NCBI GenBank assembly: GCA_017439305.1
Contig: JAFSJK010000053.1
Coordinates: forward strand, 1 to 64,000
Length of the DNA: 64,000 nucleotides
From: Bacteroidales bacterium
Lineage (GTDB): Bacteria; Bacteroidota; Bacteroidia; Bacteroidales; UBA932
Reading direction: 5' to 3'
Shown: positions 7,406 to 17,096 of the stretch, piece after piece
Layout of the letters: each line of letters begins with the position of its first letter
Numbering within the stretch: the first letter of the stretch is position 1
Notes under the pieces: model-generated
What the model was told of the DNA's origin: nothing
Databases searched by the model: none
What the model saw: only the letters and a program-made list of their open reading frames with translations
Made by a program: the position numbers and the translations under genes

Positions 7406-9913
7406 ATGACCAAGAAACCGTTCCTATGCCTCTCCGCCGCGGGTTTCACCGCAGCCATACTCCTGTCCCTCTCCCTTGCCGCCTCCGCCCAGCCTGCCGG
7501 TCGGACCTCCTTCAACAAAGGCTGGACCTTTGAAAAAGACGGTGTCCGGAAAACCGTCGACCTGCCCCACGACTGGGGCGTGGAAGGGGCGTTCCGGCAG
7601 GAATATCCCGGAGAATCCGGCAAACTGGCCTGGTGGGGGAAGGCCGTCTACACGAAACAGCTGACCGTCGGCCTGGAAGAACTCCTTTCCAAGGACATCG
7701 ACCTGGAAATCGACGGGGCGATGTCGCACGCGACGGTTTCCGTGAACGGGGTCGAGCTGGGTGGCTGGCCGTATGGCTACGCCTCCTTCGCCGTCCGCCT
7801 GAATCCGGCCCTGAGAGCCGGTGAGAACACGGTTTCCGTCTCGATCGACAATCCTGAAGACTCTTCCCGCTGGTACCCCGGCGGCGGCATCTACCGGAAT
7901 GTCTGGCTCACGAAGACGAACAAGACCTCCGTCGCCCATTGGGGGACTTATGTCACGACGGAACCCCGGGACATCCGGAACGCTGCAAAGATTGATTCCA
8001 GGTCCAAGGTGCTGGTGGGTGACGCCACCGTCACCCTCCGCGTCACCCTCAAGCACACCGGCGAAAAGACCGTCGGCATGGTCCGTACGCAGATCCTCCT
8101 CGAGGAACATTACCTCGGCCCCATGGCCAATGACATGGTCGTGCACCGGATCGTCGCCGAAACCCGCAGCATCGAGTATATCGAAGACGGGAAGACGGTC
8201 GTCCAGACCTTCGACCTGGAGGACGTTCCTCTCTGGAGCCCGGAGAAACCGGAAATGTACCTCGCCCGCACGACCGTGGAGACGCCCGACGAGGTGCTGG
8301 ACAAGTACGAGACGCCGTTCAGCATCCGCGCGGCCGAGTGGAAGGCCGACGGTTTCTACCTCAACGATGAAAAATACTTCCTGAAGGGCGTCTGCCTGCA
8401 TCATGACGCTGGCGCGCTCGGCGCCGCCTGGAACGAAGACGCCTGGGTCCGCCGCTTCACGATGCTCAAGAAGATGGGCTGCAATGCCATCCGGACATCC
8501 CACAACCCCCCGGCGCCGGAGTTCCTGGACCTGTGTGACCGGATGGGCTTCCTGGTACTGGACGAACTGACCGATACCTGGACCGTTCCCAAGAAGAAAA
8601 ACGGCTATGCCGGCCTGTTCGACGAATGGGTGGAGAAAGACCTCACGGCCATGATCCACCGCGACCGCAACCATCCTTCCGTCATCGCCTGGTCCATCGG
8701 CAACGAATGCGGCGAGCAGGGGGACAGCACCAAATGGTGGATCCCGCAGATGCTCACCGACCTCTGCCACCGGGAGGATCCGACGCGGCCAACCACGGCC
8801 GGCAACGACAACCCCTGGGCCGCCAGCCAGGGCTATGCCGCCACCATCGACGTATACGGATTCAACTACAAGCCGCACCTGTATGCGGAGTTCGTGAAAA
8901 ACCACCCCGGCCAGCCGGTTTACGGTTCGGAAACGGCCTCCTGCATCTCCACGCGGGGCTATTACCGTTTCCCCGTGGAACAGGAAAAGGGCAAGGGCTG
9001 GTCGATGGACGCCCCCTTCCAGGTGAGCTCCTACGACCTGTATGCCCCCGGATGGGCCTCCAAGCCCGATTTTGAATGGGAATATGAGGATGTGGTTCCG
9101 GAATGTGCGGGCGAGTTCGTCTGGACCGGCTACGACTACCTGGGCGAACCCACGCCCTTCAACATGGACCCGTCCGTCCTGACCAACTTCCACTCCGAGG
9201 AGGAGAAAGAGGCCTTCAAGAAGATGGTCGCGGGCTGGGGACAGGCGATCGCCGAGGTCCCGCTTCCGTCCCGGAGCTCCTATTTCGGCATCATCGACCT
9301 CGCCGGCTTCCCGAAGGACCGCTACTGGCTGTACCAGGCGCGCTGGCGTCCGGACCTGCCGATGGTCCACCTCCTTCCGCACTGGACCTGGCCCGGCCGG
9401 GAAGGTCAGGTGACCCCGGTCCACGTCTATACTTCCGGCGACGAGGCTGAATTGTTCATCAACGGCAAATCCCAGGGCCGGAAGACGAAGGAAGGCTACC
9501 GCATCGTCTGGGACGACGTGGTCTATGAGCCCGGCGAACTGACGGTCGTCACCTGGAAGGACGGCAAGACCTGGGCGACGGAAACCCTCCGCACCGCTGG
9601 TGCTGTGAAACAGGCCGAGCTGACAAAAGATTTCATCGGCAAGGACCTGACCTTCATCACCGCCCGGCTCGTCGACAAGGACGGAACGACCGCCCCCGAC
9701 GCAGACAACCTACTGACTTTCAAGGTAGAAGGTCCCGCCATCCTCGTCGCGACGGATGCCGGGGACCCTACCTCCCATACGCCCTTCCACAGCCCTGAAA
9801 TCCGGGCATTCCACGGTCTCGCTTCCGCCATCGTCCGGCGCACCGGACCCGGTACCGTCACCGTCTCCGTTACCGCCAAGGGCCTGAAATCCGAAAAAAT
9901 CATCATGAAATGA
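7406..9913 (+). CDS. Glycoside hydrolase family 2 protein (beta-galactosidase-like)
   Basis: 835 residues from the ATG at 7406, with a signal peptide ending near AASAQP. Domains in order: sugar-binding jelly roll (about 25-180), Ig-like beta-sandwich (about 190-310), TIM barrel (about 315-620), then C-terminal DUF4982-like and Ig-like domains. The acid/base is Glu434 in SIGNECGEQ and the nucleophile Glu509 in VYGSETAS. Bacteroidetes GH2 enzymes of this shape act on beta-galactosides, beta-glucuronides or related side chains in the periplasm. First gene of a five-gene operon; its stop overlaps the next start (ATGA). A longer upstream reading runs through the promoter and is rejected. Confidence 0.9.
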   Translation: MTKKPFLCLSAAGFTAAILLSLSLAASAQPAGRTSFNKGWTFEKDGVRKTVDLPHDWGVEGAFRQEYPGESGKLAWWGKAVYTKQLTVGLEELLSKDIDLEIDGAMSHATVSVNGVELGGWPYGYASFAVRLNPALRAGENTVSVSIDNPEDSSRWYPGGGIYRNVWLTKTNKTSVAHWGTYVTTEPRDIRNAAKIDSRSKVLVGDATVTLRVTLKHTGEKTVGMVRTQILLEEHYLGPMANDMVVHRIVAETRSIEYIEDGKTVVQTFDLEDVPLWSPEKPEMYLARTTVETPDEVLDKYETPFSIRAAEWKADGFYLNDEKYFLKGVCLHHDAGALGAAWNEDAWVRRFTMLKKMGCNAIRTSHNPPAPEFLDLCDRMGFLVLDELTDTWTVPKKKNGYAGLFDEWVEKDLTAMIHRDRNHPSVIAWSIGNECGEQGDSTKWWIPQMLTDLCHREDPTRPTTAGNDNPWAASQGYAATIDVYGFNYKPHLYAEFVKNHPGQPVYGSETASCISTRGYYRFPVEQEKGKGWSMDAPFQVSSYDLYAPGWASKPDFEWEYEDVVPECAGEFVWTGYDYLGEPTPFNMDPSVLTNFHSEEEKEAFKKMVAGWGQAIAEVPLPSRSSYFGIIDLAGFPKDRYWLYQARWRPDLPMVHLLPHWTWPGREGQVTPVHVYTSGDEAELFINGKSQGRKTKEGYRIVWDDVVYEPGELTVVTWKDGKTWATETLRTAGAVKQAELTKDFIGKDLTFITARLVDKDGTTAPDADNLLTFKVEGPAILVATDAGDPTSHTPFHSPEIRAFHGLASAIVRRTGPGTVTVSVTAKGLKSEKIIMK

Positions 9914-12324
9914 GAAAGATCCTGCTCCTCCTCGCCCTCCTGCCGGGCCTGTACGCCGCCGCGCAAAGACCCGGGCACGAATCCAACAAGGTTACGACGG
10001 CCAATTACGACCTCGCCGAGCGCTTCTCCCAGAAGAAGGTCGGCCAGATGGTCTATTCCACCCGCATCACCCCGCATTGGTTCGCCGGCAGCGACCGCTT
10101 CTGGTACAGTTGGAAAACCGCAGAAGGCACGAAATACTGGCTCGTAGACCCGGCGGCCGGCCGCAAGAGCGAGCTCTTCGACCTGGACAAACTCGCCATG
10201 CAGGTCACCGAAATCACCCGGGATCCTTATGATGCCGCCCATCTGCCGCTGCGGCTGGAGCTCAAGGAGGACAAGTACTTCCAGTTCGACATCACCTCCA
10301 AGACCGAGAAGAAGGACTCCACGGGCAAGGGGACCGGCAAGTTCGTCACCTACCGGTTCTACTACGACATCGCCACGAAAAAGCTTACCTGGGACACCGA
10401 CGAGCATAACCGGAAGTACCCGGCGTGGGCCAATGTCTCCCCCGACGGGACCAAGGGTATCTATGTCAAGAACCACAACCTGTACCTGATGGACTCCACC
10501 TCGCTCCGCAAGGCGGCGAAGGACGAAAAGGACAGCACCCTTGTGGAAATCGCCCTGACGTCCGATGGAACGGCCGATTTCTCCTGGGACGGGAACAACT
10601 ATTCCGGAGACACCGAGACGGATTCCACCGCCCGTCATTTCGCGGCCGTCGAATGGTCGCCCAACGGGAAGAAATTCGCGACTTTCCGGTGGGACATGTC
10701 CATGGTCAAGCCTTTCTGGGTGATCAATTCCGTCACAGAGCCGCGCCCCAAGCTGGAAACCTACAAGTACCAGATGCCGGGTGAGCCCGGCCCCACCCCG
10801 TTCCTGTATGTGATGGACACGGAAGGGAACAAGCAGGCGGTGAAGGTCATCGCCTTCAAGGACCAGGAATGCAGCATCCTGAGCGCCGAAAGGAAGGCGA
10901 AGGACGCCTATCTGGAATACCGGGGCGCCAAATGGATGGGCGACGACAGCCATTTCTGGCTGGTCCGCCAGAGCCGCGACCTCAAGCGGCTGGACCTGTG
11001 CCGGGTGGACGTGGGATCCGACTCCACGAAGACCATCGTCTCCGAACGGATGAACACCTATGTGGAATACCGCAGCCCGCGCTTCCTTCCGGACGGAAGT
11101 TTCGTCTGGTGGTCCGAGCGCAACGGCTGGGCGAACCTGTACCTTTACGGCCCTGACGGCACGCTCAAGCGCAACCTCACGGAAGGCGCCTTCCACGTGG
11201 ACGATGTCCTCGCCGTGGGCGACGGATACGTCCTGCTTGCAGCCTGCGGCGTGAACAAGGCGGAGAACCCGTACCAGATGCACACCTTCCGGGTTCCCCT
11301 CGCCGGAGGCGCGATGCAGCAGCTGGACATGGACGACATGTACGTGGCTGCCGATGCGTCGGACGACGCCAAGTATTTCGTGGCGAACTGCTCCCGCGTG
11401 GACTGCAAGCCGTTCGCGGTCCTGTATTCCGCCGCCGGCAAGCGGACGGACCTGGAGGAGGCTGATTTCAGCCAGCTCTTCGCCGCCGGCTACCGGTTCC
11501 CGGAACGCTTCGTCGTGAAAGCGGCCGACGGGATCACCGACCTGCACGGAGCCATCTACAAGCCCTTCGACTTCGACTCCACGAAGGTGTACGCCCTAGC
11601 GGACTATGTCTATCCCGGCCCGCAGGTGGAAGCCAATACCGTGTATTGGTCCAGCGGCATGACCCGCACCGACCGCCTCGCCCAGCTGGGGATGATCGTC
11701 ATCACCGTGGGCAACCGCGGCGGCCATCCGGACCGGTCCAAGTGGTACCACAACTACGGCTACGGGAATCTCCGCGACTACGGTCTCGAGGACCAGAAAT
11801 ACGCCATCCAGCAGCTGGCCGCCCGGCATAAGTACATCGACATCAACCGCGTGGGCATCCACGGCCACTCCGGCGGCGGATTCATGTCCACGGCCGCCAT
11901 CCTCCAGTACAACGACTTCTTCAAGGCGGCCGTCTCCTGCGCCGGCAACCACGACAACCGCATCTACAACCGCTGGTGGAGCGAACAGCACCACGGCGTC
12001 GCCGAGAAGATCGAGAAGGGAGACACCACCTTCGTGTACAAGATCGAGACGAACCCGCAGATCGCCGCCCGCCTGAAGGGCCACCTGATGCTGGTCCACG
12101 GCGACACGGACAACAACGTGAACCCCGCCAACTCCATCCGCGTGGCGAACGCCCTCATCCGGGCCAACAAGCGGTTCGAATACGTTCTCCTGCCGGGCCA
12201 GCGCCACGGATTCGGGGACATGAACGAATGGTTCTTCTGGAAGATGGCCGACCACTATGCCCGCTGGCTGATCGGCGACAAGAGAGAACGTCCCGTCGAC
12301 ATTGAAGAATTGAATAATGACTGA
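9910..12324 (+). CDS. S9 family peptidase, dipeptidyl-peptidase IV type
   Basis: 804 residues with a signal peptide. The N-terminal DPP4 beta-propeller (about 60-540) is followed by an alpha/beta hydrolase domain. Ser654 in GIHGHSGGGFMS, Asp732 in VHGDTDNNVN and His766 in PGQRHGFGD make the triad in the S9 order. DPP4-like enzymes remove X-Pro dipeptides from peptide N-termini in the periplasm or at the surface. The start overlaps the GH2 stop by 4 bp, so expression is coupled to a glycosidase. The Glu-Glu substrate-binding motif of true DPP4 was not identified with certainty, so X-Pro specificity is inferred from family only. Confidence 0.9.
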   Translation: MRKILLLLALLPGLYAAAQRPGHESNKVTTANYDLAERFSQKKVGQMVYSTRITPHWFAGSDRFWYSWKTAEGTKYWLVDPAAGRKSELFDLDKLAMQVTEITRDPYDAAHLPLRLELKEDKYFQFDITSKTEKKDSTGKGTGKFVTYRFYYDIATKKLTWDTDEHNRKYPAWANVSPDGTKGIYVKNHNLYLMDSTSLRKAAKDEKDSTLVEIALTSDGTADFSWDGNNYSGDTETDSTARHFAAVEWSPNGKKFATFRWDMSMVKPFWVINSVTEPRPKLETYKYQMPGEPGPTPFLYVMDTEGNKQAVKVIAFKDQECSILSAERKAKDAYLEYRGAKWMGDDSHFWLVRQSRDLKRLDLCRVDVGSDSTKTIVSERMNTYVEYRSPRFLPDGSFVWWSERNGWANLYLYGPDGTLKRNLTEGAFHVDDVLAVGDGYVLLAACGVNKAENPYQMHTFRVPLAGGAMQQLDMDDMYVAADASDDAKYFVANCSRVDCKPFAVLYSAAGKRTDLEEADFSQLFAAGYRFPERFVVKAADGITDLHGAIYKPFDFDSTKVYALADYVYPGPQVEANTVYWSSGMTRTDRLAQLGMIVITVGNRGGHPDRSKWYHNYGYGNLRDYGLEDQKYAIQQLAARHKYIDINRVGIHGHSGGGFMSTAAILQYNDFFKAAVSCAGNHDNRIYNRWWSEQHHGVAEKIEKGDTTFVYKIETNPQIAARLKGHLMLVHGDTDNNVNPANSIRVANALIRANKRFEYVLLPGQRHGFGDMNEWFFWKMADHYARWLIGDKRERPVDIEELNND

Positions 12325-12331
12325 TACCGCT

Positions 12332-13075
12332 ATGAAAAGATTGTTCCTTTATCCGGCGCTCCTCCTGCTCGTCACCGGCTGCGCCCTGAAAACCGCCACG
12401 TTCACCGATGAACAGGCGATGCCCCTGGAAGAGGGGCGGACCGATTCGCTCTCCCTGTACATCTCCCTCGAGTATCCCGTGAGAGGAACCGGGGAGGAAG
12501 CGCTCGCCGCCATCACGAAAGGCATCCTCAGCGCCGCCTTCGACCTGGAAGAAGAGCCCGGGACCGTGGAGGAAACCGCCATCCGCTATGAGGAGAACCT
12601 TCAGGACGAGTATTTCAACGAAAACGAAGCCCTGACCGGCGAACCGGCCGACGGTTTCTTCTCCTGGGAGGACCAGGTCAACGGCTACTTCTCCGGCAGT
12701 TACCGGAATCTGGTCTCCTATATGGTGGAATACTACAATTTCCGGGGCGGCGCGCACGGGATCAACACGATGACTCCGGTCGTCTTTGACAAAAAGACCG
12801 GAAAGGTCGTCTCCGAGGAAGAATTCTTCGCCGACGGATACCGCGCACCGGTCACCGCCCTCATCCAGGCGCACCTCCCGGAAGCCCTGGAAAATGACGA
12901 CGAAACCCTGGGCGAACTCTTCGAACCCGACCTCGTGGGCCCCAATGGCCTGTTCGAGGTAACCAAGGAGGGCGTCACCTGGTACTATCAGCCCTACGAT
13001 ATCGCCCCCTACTACCTGGGCGTCATCTCCGTTACGGTCCCCTGGAAGGAGCTGAAGTCCTATGTCCGGGAATAA
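12332..13075 (+). CDS. RsiV-like lipoprotein (DUF4163/DUF3298 type)
   Basis: 247 residues from the ATG at 12332, chosen because it begins the lipoprotein signal (LLLVTGCAL, lipobox Cys near residue 17). The body has the DUF4163/DUF3298 pattern: LISYMVEYYNF-like strand, FRGGAHGINTMTPVVFDKKTGKVVSEEEFF, and a C-terminal YYQPYDIAPYYLGVISVTVPW. In Bacillus RsiV the DUF3298 module binds lysozyme; in Bacteroidetes these are stand-alone periplasmic lipoproteins of unknown role. The gene begins 7 bp after the peptidase stop and overlaps the next gene by 14 bp. Confidence 0.8.
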   Translation: MKRLFLYPALLLLVTGCALKTATFTDEQAMPLEEGRTDSLSLYISLEYPVRGTGEEALAAITKGILSAAFDLEEEPGTVEETAIRYEENLQDEYFNENEALTGEPADGFFSWEDQVNGYFSGSYRNLVSYMVEYYNFRGGAHGINTMTPVVFDKKTGKVVSEEEFFADGYRAPVTALIQAHLPEALENDDETLGELFEPDLVGPNGLFEVTKEGVTWYYQPYDIAPYYLGVISVTVPWKELKSYVRE

Positions 13076-14156
13076 GGATTGCCTGCAGGATGTGAGCCTG
13101 CGGTTCGTCGGCTTGCACTACGAAACGAGCCTTTATGAACTGCAAGGCCCGCATTTCACCAACCGCTATTACATCCTGAGCGGGTCCGGTACCCGCCAGC
13201 TGATGGCCTTTCCGGAAGTCGTCGGCTTCGACTCCTACCTGTCGATGCTGCCTGCCACCGTCGCCGCCCTCCGCCTCCTTTTCCCTGGCTCGGGCGGCGA
13301 CGTCGACATTCTGACCATCCTCCGCGGCGGACTGAACTATCCGGTGGAGGAAGCGTGCGCCCGGAACGGCATCCGGGTACGGGACATCCACTTCGTCTCC
13401 TGCGAGCGCATCATCGAGGACCACATCATCACCGGGCTGGACATCAAGTACGAGAAAATCCGGGTCACCCGCGACCGGACGCTCGTTATCGGTGACATCA
13501 TCGCGACGGGAGATACCCTCCGGCTGTGCCTGAGTCAGGTGGTAGACCGCTTCCGCCGGCGGGGCGGCAGCATCCGCAAGATCATTTTCTTCACCATCGG
13601 CGGCACCCGCGCCATCGACCTGATGGAGAGAATGGCCGATGAGATCCGGGCGGTCTTCCCGAACTTCGAGGGCTTCGAATGCTTCTTCTACGAGGGCGTG
13701 TTCACCGTCTATGAGGACAAGGGCGTTACGGGAATCAACGTCCCGGACATCGATTTCGGCTGGAAGGGCGGAATCATCGCCCCGGAATTCCGCCGCTTCG
13801 TGCTGGGCCATCCCTACGCCCTGCTCGAGAAGTGCATCATCTACGACGGGGGTGCCCGCCGGTACGAGATCCCGGTCCATTTCCACGAGGCACTGGAATA
13901 CTGGGAAGGCCTCTGGGGCCGGGCCGACCGCATCGACCCGGAGAAACTGGTCGCCGAAAAACTGGGGTACGACCGGCCGCTTTCCTATGAGGAATGGCTG
14001 GAGGTGACCCATTTCAAGGAACTCCCGGAAACCGGGCTCCTGGACCTGTGGAACGAAGAGACGGGACTGCTGGAGAACGCGTCCGCCCTGTCGCTGGAGA
14101 CCATCGCGATGCAGCGGATCAACTCGATCAATACAATCCTTCAACAATATGAGTAA
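13062..14156 (+). CDS. Phosphoribosyltransferase-like protein of unknown family
   Basis: 364 residues, no signal peptide, predicted cytoplasmic. Residues 86-96 (ILRGGLNYPVE) and 138-152 (DRTLVIGDIIATGDT) correspond to the diphosphate loop and PRPP-binding signature of type I phosphoribosyltransferases, though the usual Asp-Asp is Gly-Asp here. About 200 further residues, including GGTRAIDLMERMADEIRAVFPNFE and a C-terminal helical part, are not explained by a standard PRTase. It overlaps the upstream lipoprotein by 14 bp and the downstream cytosine permease by 8 bp. A role in nucleobase salvage, or in sensing nucleobases or PRPP, is inferred from that pairing only. Confidence 0.6.
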   Translation: MSGNKDCLQDVSLRFVGLHYETSLYELQGPHFTNRYYILSGSGTRQLMAFPEVVGFDSYLSMLPATVAALRLLFPGSGGDVDILTILRGGLNYPVEEACARNGIRVRDIHFVSCERIIEDHIITGLDIKYEKIRVTRDRTLVIGDIIATGDTLRLCLSQVVDRFRRRGGSIRKIIFFTIGGTRAIDLMERMADEIRAVFPNFEGFECFFYEGVFTVYEDKGVTGINVPDIDFGWKGGIIAPEFRRFVLGHPYALLEKCIIYDGGARRYEIPVHFHEALEYWEGLWGRADRIDPEKLVAEKLGYDRPLSYEEWLEVTHFKELPETGLLDLWNEETGLLENASALSLETIAMQRINSINTILQQYE

Positions 14157-15393
14157 CAAAAAGATGACGGACGTCGACTACACGTCCTCACCGGTCGACA
14201 AGGCCGGCCGCAAGAGCAACCTGAGCATGTTCATGGTCATGCTCGGATTCACCTTCTTCTCCGCCAGCATGTGGGTGGGCCAGCAGCTGGCCGCCGGACT
14301 GGACTGGTGGGGCTTCGTCTGGGCACTTCTCCTCGGTGGTCTCATCCTCGCGGCCTATACGGGCACCCTGGGGTGGATCGGTGCGGAAAGCGGCCTGTCG
14401 CTGGACATGCTCGCCCGCCGGAGCTTCGGCACCAAGGGCAGCTGGCTTCCCAGCGCGATGATCAGTTTTACCCAGACCGGCTGGTTCGGCGTGGGTCTCG
14501 CCATGTTCGCCATCCCTGTGGCCAAGGAACTGATGGGCCTGGAGGTGACGCCGGATTCGATGCCCTGGCAGGGGTACCTGCTGGTCGCCATTGCGGGCAT
14601 CCTGATGACCGCCAGCGCCTATTTCGGCATCAAGAGCCTCACGATCATCAGCTACATCGCCGTTCCCGCGGTCGCCATCCTGGGCACCGTGGCAATGATC
14701 ATGGCCGTCCAGCGGGGTGATGCCGGCCTCGTGGAACAGTTCGCGAAAGGGACCAAGGACCTGGGTGTGATTGCCGGTGCGGGTCTCGTCGTAGGCAGCT
14801 TTGTGTCGGGCGGCACGGCCACTCCCAACTTTACGCGGTTTGCCAAGAGCGGCAAAGTGGGCCTCTGGATCACCGTCGTGGCCTTCTTCATCGGCAACTC
14901 GCTGATGTTCCTCTTCGGCGCCGTGTCCAGCATCTATGTGGGCGGAAACGACATCTTCGAAGTGATGCTGAACCTCAACCTGTTCTACCTCGCCGTCCTC
15001 GTCCTGGGCCTGAACATCTGGACCACCAACGACAATGCCCTCTACACCGCGGGTCTCGGACTTTCCAACATCTTCGGCCTGTCCAAGAAAACGTGGGTCA
15101 TCATTTCCGGCATCATCGGTACGGTGGCCGCCGTGTGGCTTTACTGGAACTTCTGCGACTGGCTGAACGTCTTGAACTGCACCCTGCCGCCGGTGGGCAT
15201 CATCCTCATCCTGCACTATTTCTTCAACCGGGGGAAGGAGGTCAAGGAACCCGTCGTGGACTGGAGCGCCGTCATCGGTGTCATCGCCGGCGCCGTGGTC
15301 GCGAACCTCGTGCATTGGGGTTTCGCTTCCATCAACGGCATGGCTGTCGCCGCCCTGTGCTGGTGCATAGGACAGCTGCTGAAGAAAAAGTAA
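14149..15393 (+). CDS. codB: Cytosine/nucleobase permease, NCS1 family
   Basis: 414 residues with about twelve hydrophobic segments, the NCS1 architecture. Family features include GFTFFSASMWVGQQLAAGL near the start, ISFTQTGWFGVGLAMFAIP, SGGTATPNFTRFAKSG, and NIWTTNDNALYTAGLGLSN. Similar proteins import cytosine or other nucleobases by proton or sodium symport. Last gene of the five-gene operon, overlapping the PRTase-like gene (ATGAGTAA). No cytosine deaminase lies in the window, so the substrate may be another base. Confidence 0.88.
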   Translation: MSNKKMTDVDYTSSPVDKAGRKSNLSMFMVMLGFTFFSASMWVGQQLAAGLDWWGFVWALLLGGLILAAYTGTLGWIGAESGLSLDMLARRSFGTKGSWLPSAMISFTQTGWFGVGLAMFAIPVAKELMGLEVTPDSMPWQGYLLVAIAGILMTASAYFGIKSLTIISYIAVPAVAILGTVAMIMAVQRGDAGLVEQFAKGTKDLGVIAGAGLVVGSFVSGGTATPNFTRFAKSGKVGLWITVVAFFIGNSLMFLFGAVSSIYVGGNDIFEVMLNLNLFYLAVLVLGLNIWTTNDNALYTAGLGLSNIFGLSKKTWVIISGIIGTVAAVWLYWNFCDWLNVLNCTLPPVGIILILHYFFNRGKEVKEPVVDWSAVIGVIAGAVVANLVHWGFASINGMAVAALCWCIGQLLKKK

Positions 15394-15411
15394 GAGGGCG
15401 TTCCCTATCCT

Positions 15412-15792
15412 TTACCCTTTCGAAGCGATGCACTCGATCTCTACGAGGGCTCCCTTCGGAAGGGTTTTTACTGCGACGGCCGAACGGGCGGGGAAGGGTT
15501 CGGTGAAGAACTGCGCGTAGACACCGTTCATTGCAGCGAAGTCGCCCATGTCAGCCAGGAAGACCGTGGTTTTCACAACGTTGGAGAGCGAGAGCCCGGC
15601 AGCCTCCAGAATGGCGCTTGCATTCAGGAGAGACTGGCGGGTCTGCGCTTCGACGCCGCCCTCCGGGAAGGCCCCGGTCGCCGGGTCGATCGGCAACTGG
15701 CCGGAAACGAAGACAAGGCCGATGCCGCTGTCGACGGCCTGGCTGTAAGGTCCGATGGCCGCAGGTGCGGCGGGTGTGCTGATAGGCTTCAT
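15412..15792 (-). CDS. ridA: RidA family reactive intermediate deaminase
   Basis: 126 residues, standard Rid length. Typical motifs: GPYSQAV near the start, [13 protein letters not shown], the helix with [22 protein letters not shown], and the C-terminal [23 protein letters not shown], which contains the arginine and glutamate that bind substrate carboxylate in RidA. RidA deaminates enamine/imine products of PLP enzymes in the cytoplasm. Its start overlaps the cutC stop (ATGA). Confidence 0.95.
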   Translation of the reverse strand: MKPISTPAAPAAIGPYSQAVDSGIGLVFVSGQLPIDPATGAFPEGGVEAQTRQSLLNASAILEAAGLSLSNVVKTTVFLADMGDFAAMNGVYAQFFTEPFPARSAVAVKTLPKGALVEIECIASKG

Positions 15793-16556
15793 ATCGATTG
15801 GATGGCTTGTAGGATGGCCGCCACCCGGGCGGCCGATGTAATCTTTTTTCCGTCAATAACTTCCGATGCCGAAGCATGGATTTCCGTGCAACCGGTCAGC
15901 CGGAGGATCCGGGCTGCATTCGTGGACGTGACACCTCCGCCGGGCAAAATGAGGATCCGTCCTCCGGCCCGTTTCCGGAGTTCCCGCAGCATGTCCGAAC
16001 CTTCTGTGACGGTAGGTCCCTGTCCGGACGTCAGGATGCGGCTGCAACCCAGGGCGATGATCTTCTCCAAGGCTTCGAAAGGCCGGCGACAGACGTCGAA
16101 AGCCCTGTGGAATGTAACCGTGGCGGTCTTCGCAGGATCGGGGAAGAAATGGTGGTCGTTGGACGAATGGCACAGGTCCGACCCGGCCAGTTCCCGGGCA
16201 AGGTTCCCCTCTTCCACGACTTTCATCAACTGCTCCATCGCTGCCTCGTCCAAGTCATGGGTCGCGGTCAGAGCTCCGATGACGATCCCGTCCGCACCGG
16301 CTTCCAGGGCCTGTTCTGTCTGAACGGCCATTGTATCCACCTCCTCAGGTGCATAGGCGAAATCCCCCGCGCGGGGACGGATCAGAACATGGACGACAAG
16401 GGAAGGATAGCGGTCTTTGACCACCTGAAGCCACTCTATGGGCGGAGTAAGCCCGTCCACTTCCAGGGCCGCACACAACTCGATCCGCCGGGCGCCGCCC
16501 GCAACGGCCGCGTCGACGCTTTCCAGACTGCCGCAACAGACTTCCAGCAGCGCCAT
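15789..16556 (-). CDS. cutC: CutC family protein
   Basis: 255 residues, a TIM-barrel Cut[26 protein letters not shown] at the N-terminus, [45 protein letters not shown] and [11 protein letters not shown]. Linked to copper homeostasis by early E. coli genetics, though its biochemical function is unsettled. Unusual here: about 27 residues (116-143) rich in His, Asp and Cys ([12 protein letters not shown]) between barrel elements. The gene lies between MGMT and ridA with near-zero spacing. Confidence 0.93.
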   Translation of the reverse strand: MALLEVCCGSLESVDAAVAGGARRIELCAALEVDGLTPPIEWLQVVKDRYPSLVVHVLIRPRAGDFAYAPEEVDTMAVQTEQALEAGADGIVIGALTATHDLDEAAMEQLMKVVEEGNLARELAGSDLCHSSNDHHFFPDPAKTATVTFHRAFDVCRRPFEALEKIIALGCSRILTSGQGPTVTEGSDMLRELRKRAGGRILILPGGGVTSTNAARILRLTGCTEIHASASEVIDGKKITSAARVAAILQAIQSI

Positions 16557-16557
16557 G

Positions 16558-17091
16558 TCAGTGTTTCAGATGGATTTTGATCAGCTCCCGCTTGGTCTCG
16601 GCGCCATAGGCATACTCTCCGACGTCGATGCTGTCCAGCAGATACAGGTCACTCCCCTTGAACAGGGTGGACTGGGCGGTGGCGCGGATGTCCTTGGCCT
16701 TGTCCATCGATTCCTTGGGGACGATCAGATGACAGGGAATCAGGTAGGCTACCGGATTGATGGCGACCGCGTGCGCTACCGGACGGACACCCTGCGGATT
16801 GTCGCACAGGGCGGCCAGGTCGGTGTAGCTGTACAGCCGGGGCTCCAGGCGGAAGAGCGTCTCCCAAACCCGCAACTGGAATTTCGTGCCGAACAGACGG
16901 AAGTCCTCCCACTGGACATGGCCTGAAAGGGCGACGAGTTCCTCCGTCGTAATCTTGTGCGTTGAGACGGTGCCCACGCTGGCAGGAGGCAGCTGGGCAA
17001 CCCTTGCGGCGATCTGCGCAAAGTGGCCGTAATCGGCGGAGACCGACGCGATCCGTCCGTCTATCTCCGTGACAATCCATTCGGTAACCAT
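16558..17091 (-). CDS. ogt: Methylated-DNA--[protein]-cysteine S-methyltransferase
   Basis: 177 residues from the ATG at 17091. The active-site region is AVAINPVAYLIPCHLIVPKE with the acceptor Cys120; most homologues have PCHRV, so the arginine after PCH is replaced by Leu here. FQLRVWETLF and SYTDLAALCDNP give the DNA-binding helix-turn-helix context, with arginine finger candidate R103. It repairs O6-alkylguanine by suicide alkyl transfer. Longer readings upstream cross the promoter and are not supported. First gene of the MGMT-cutC-ridA operon. Confidence 0.9.
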   Translation of the reverse strand: MVTEWIVTEIDGRIASVSADYGHFAQIAARVAQLPPASVGTVSTHKITTEELVALSGHVQWEDFRLFGTKFQLRVWETLFRLEPRLYSYTDLAALCDNPQGVRPVAHAVAINPVAYLIPCHLIVPKESMDKAKDIRATAQSTLFKGSDLYLLDSIDVGEYAYGAETKRELIKIHLKH

Positions 17092-17096
17092 ATGCA

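Noticed and set aside
9898-9913. A further match to the hairpin loop sequence (TCCGAAAAAATC) at the end of the GH2 gene
   Set aside because: It is coding sequence, lacks the flanking inverted repeat and differs after the A-run.
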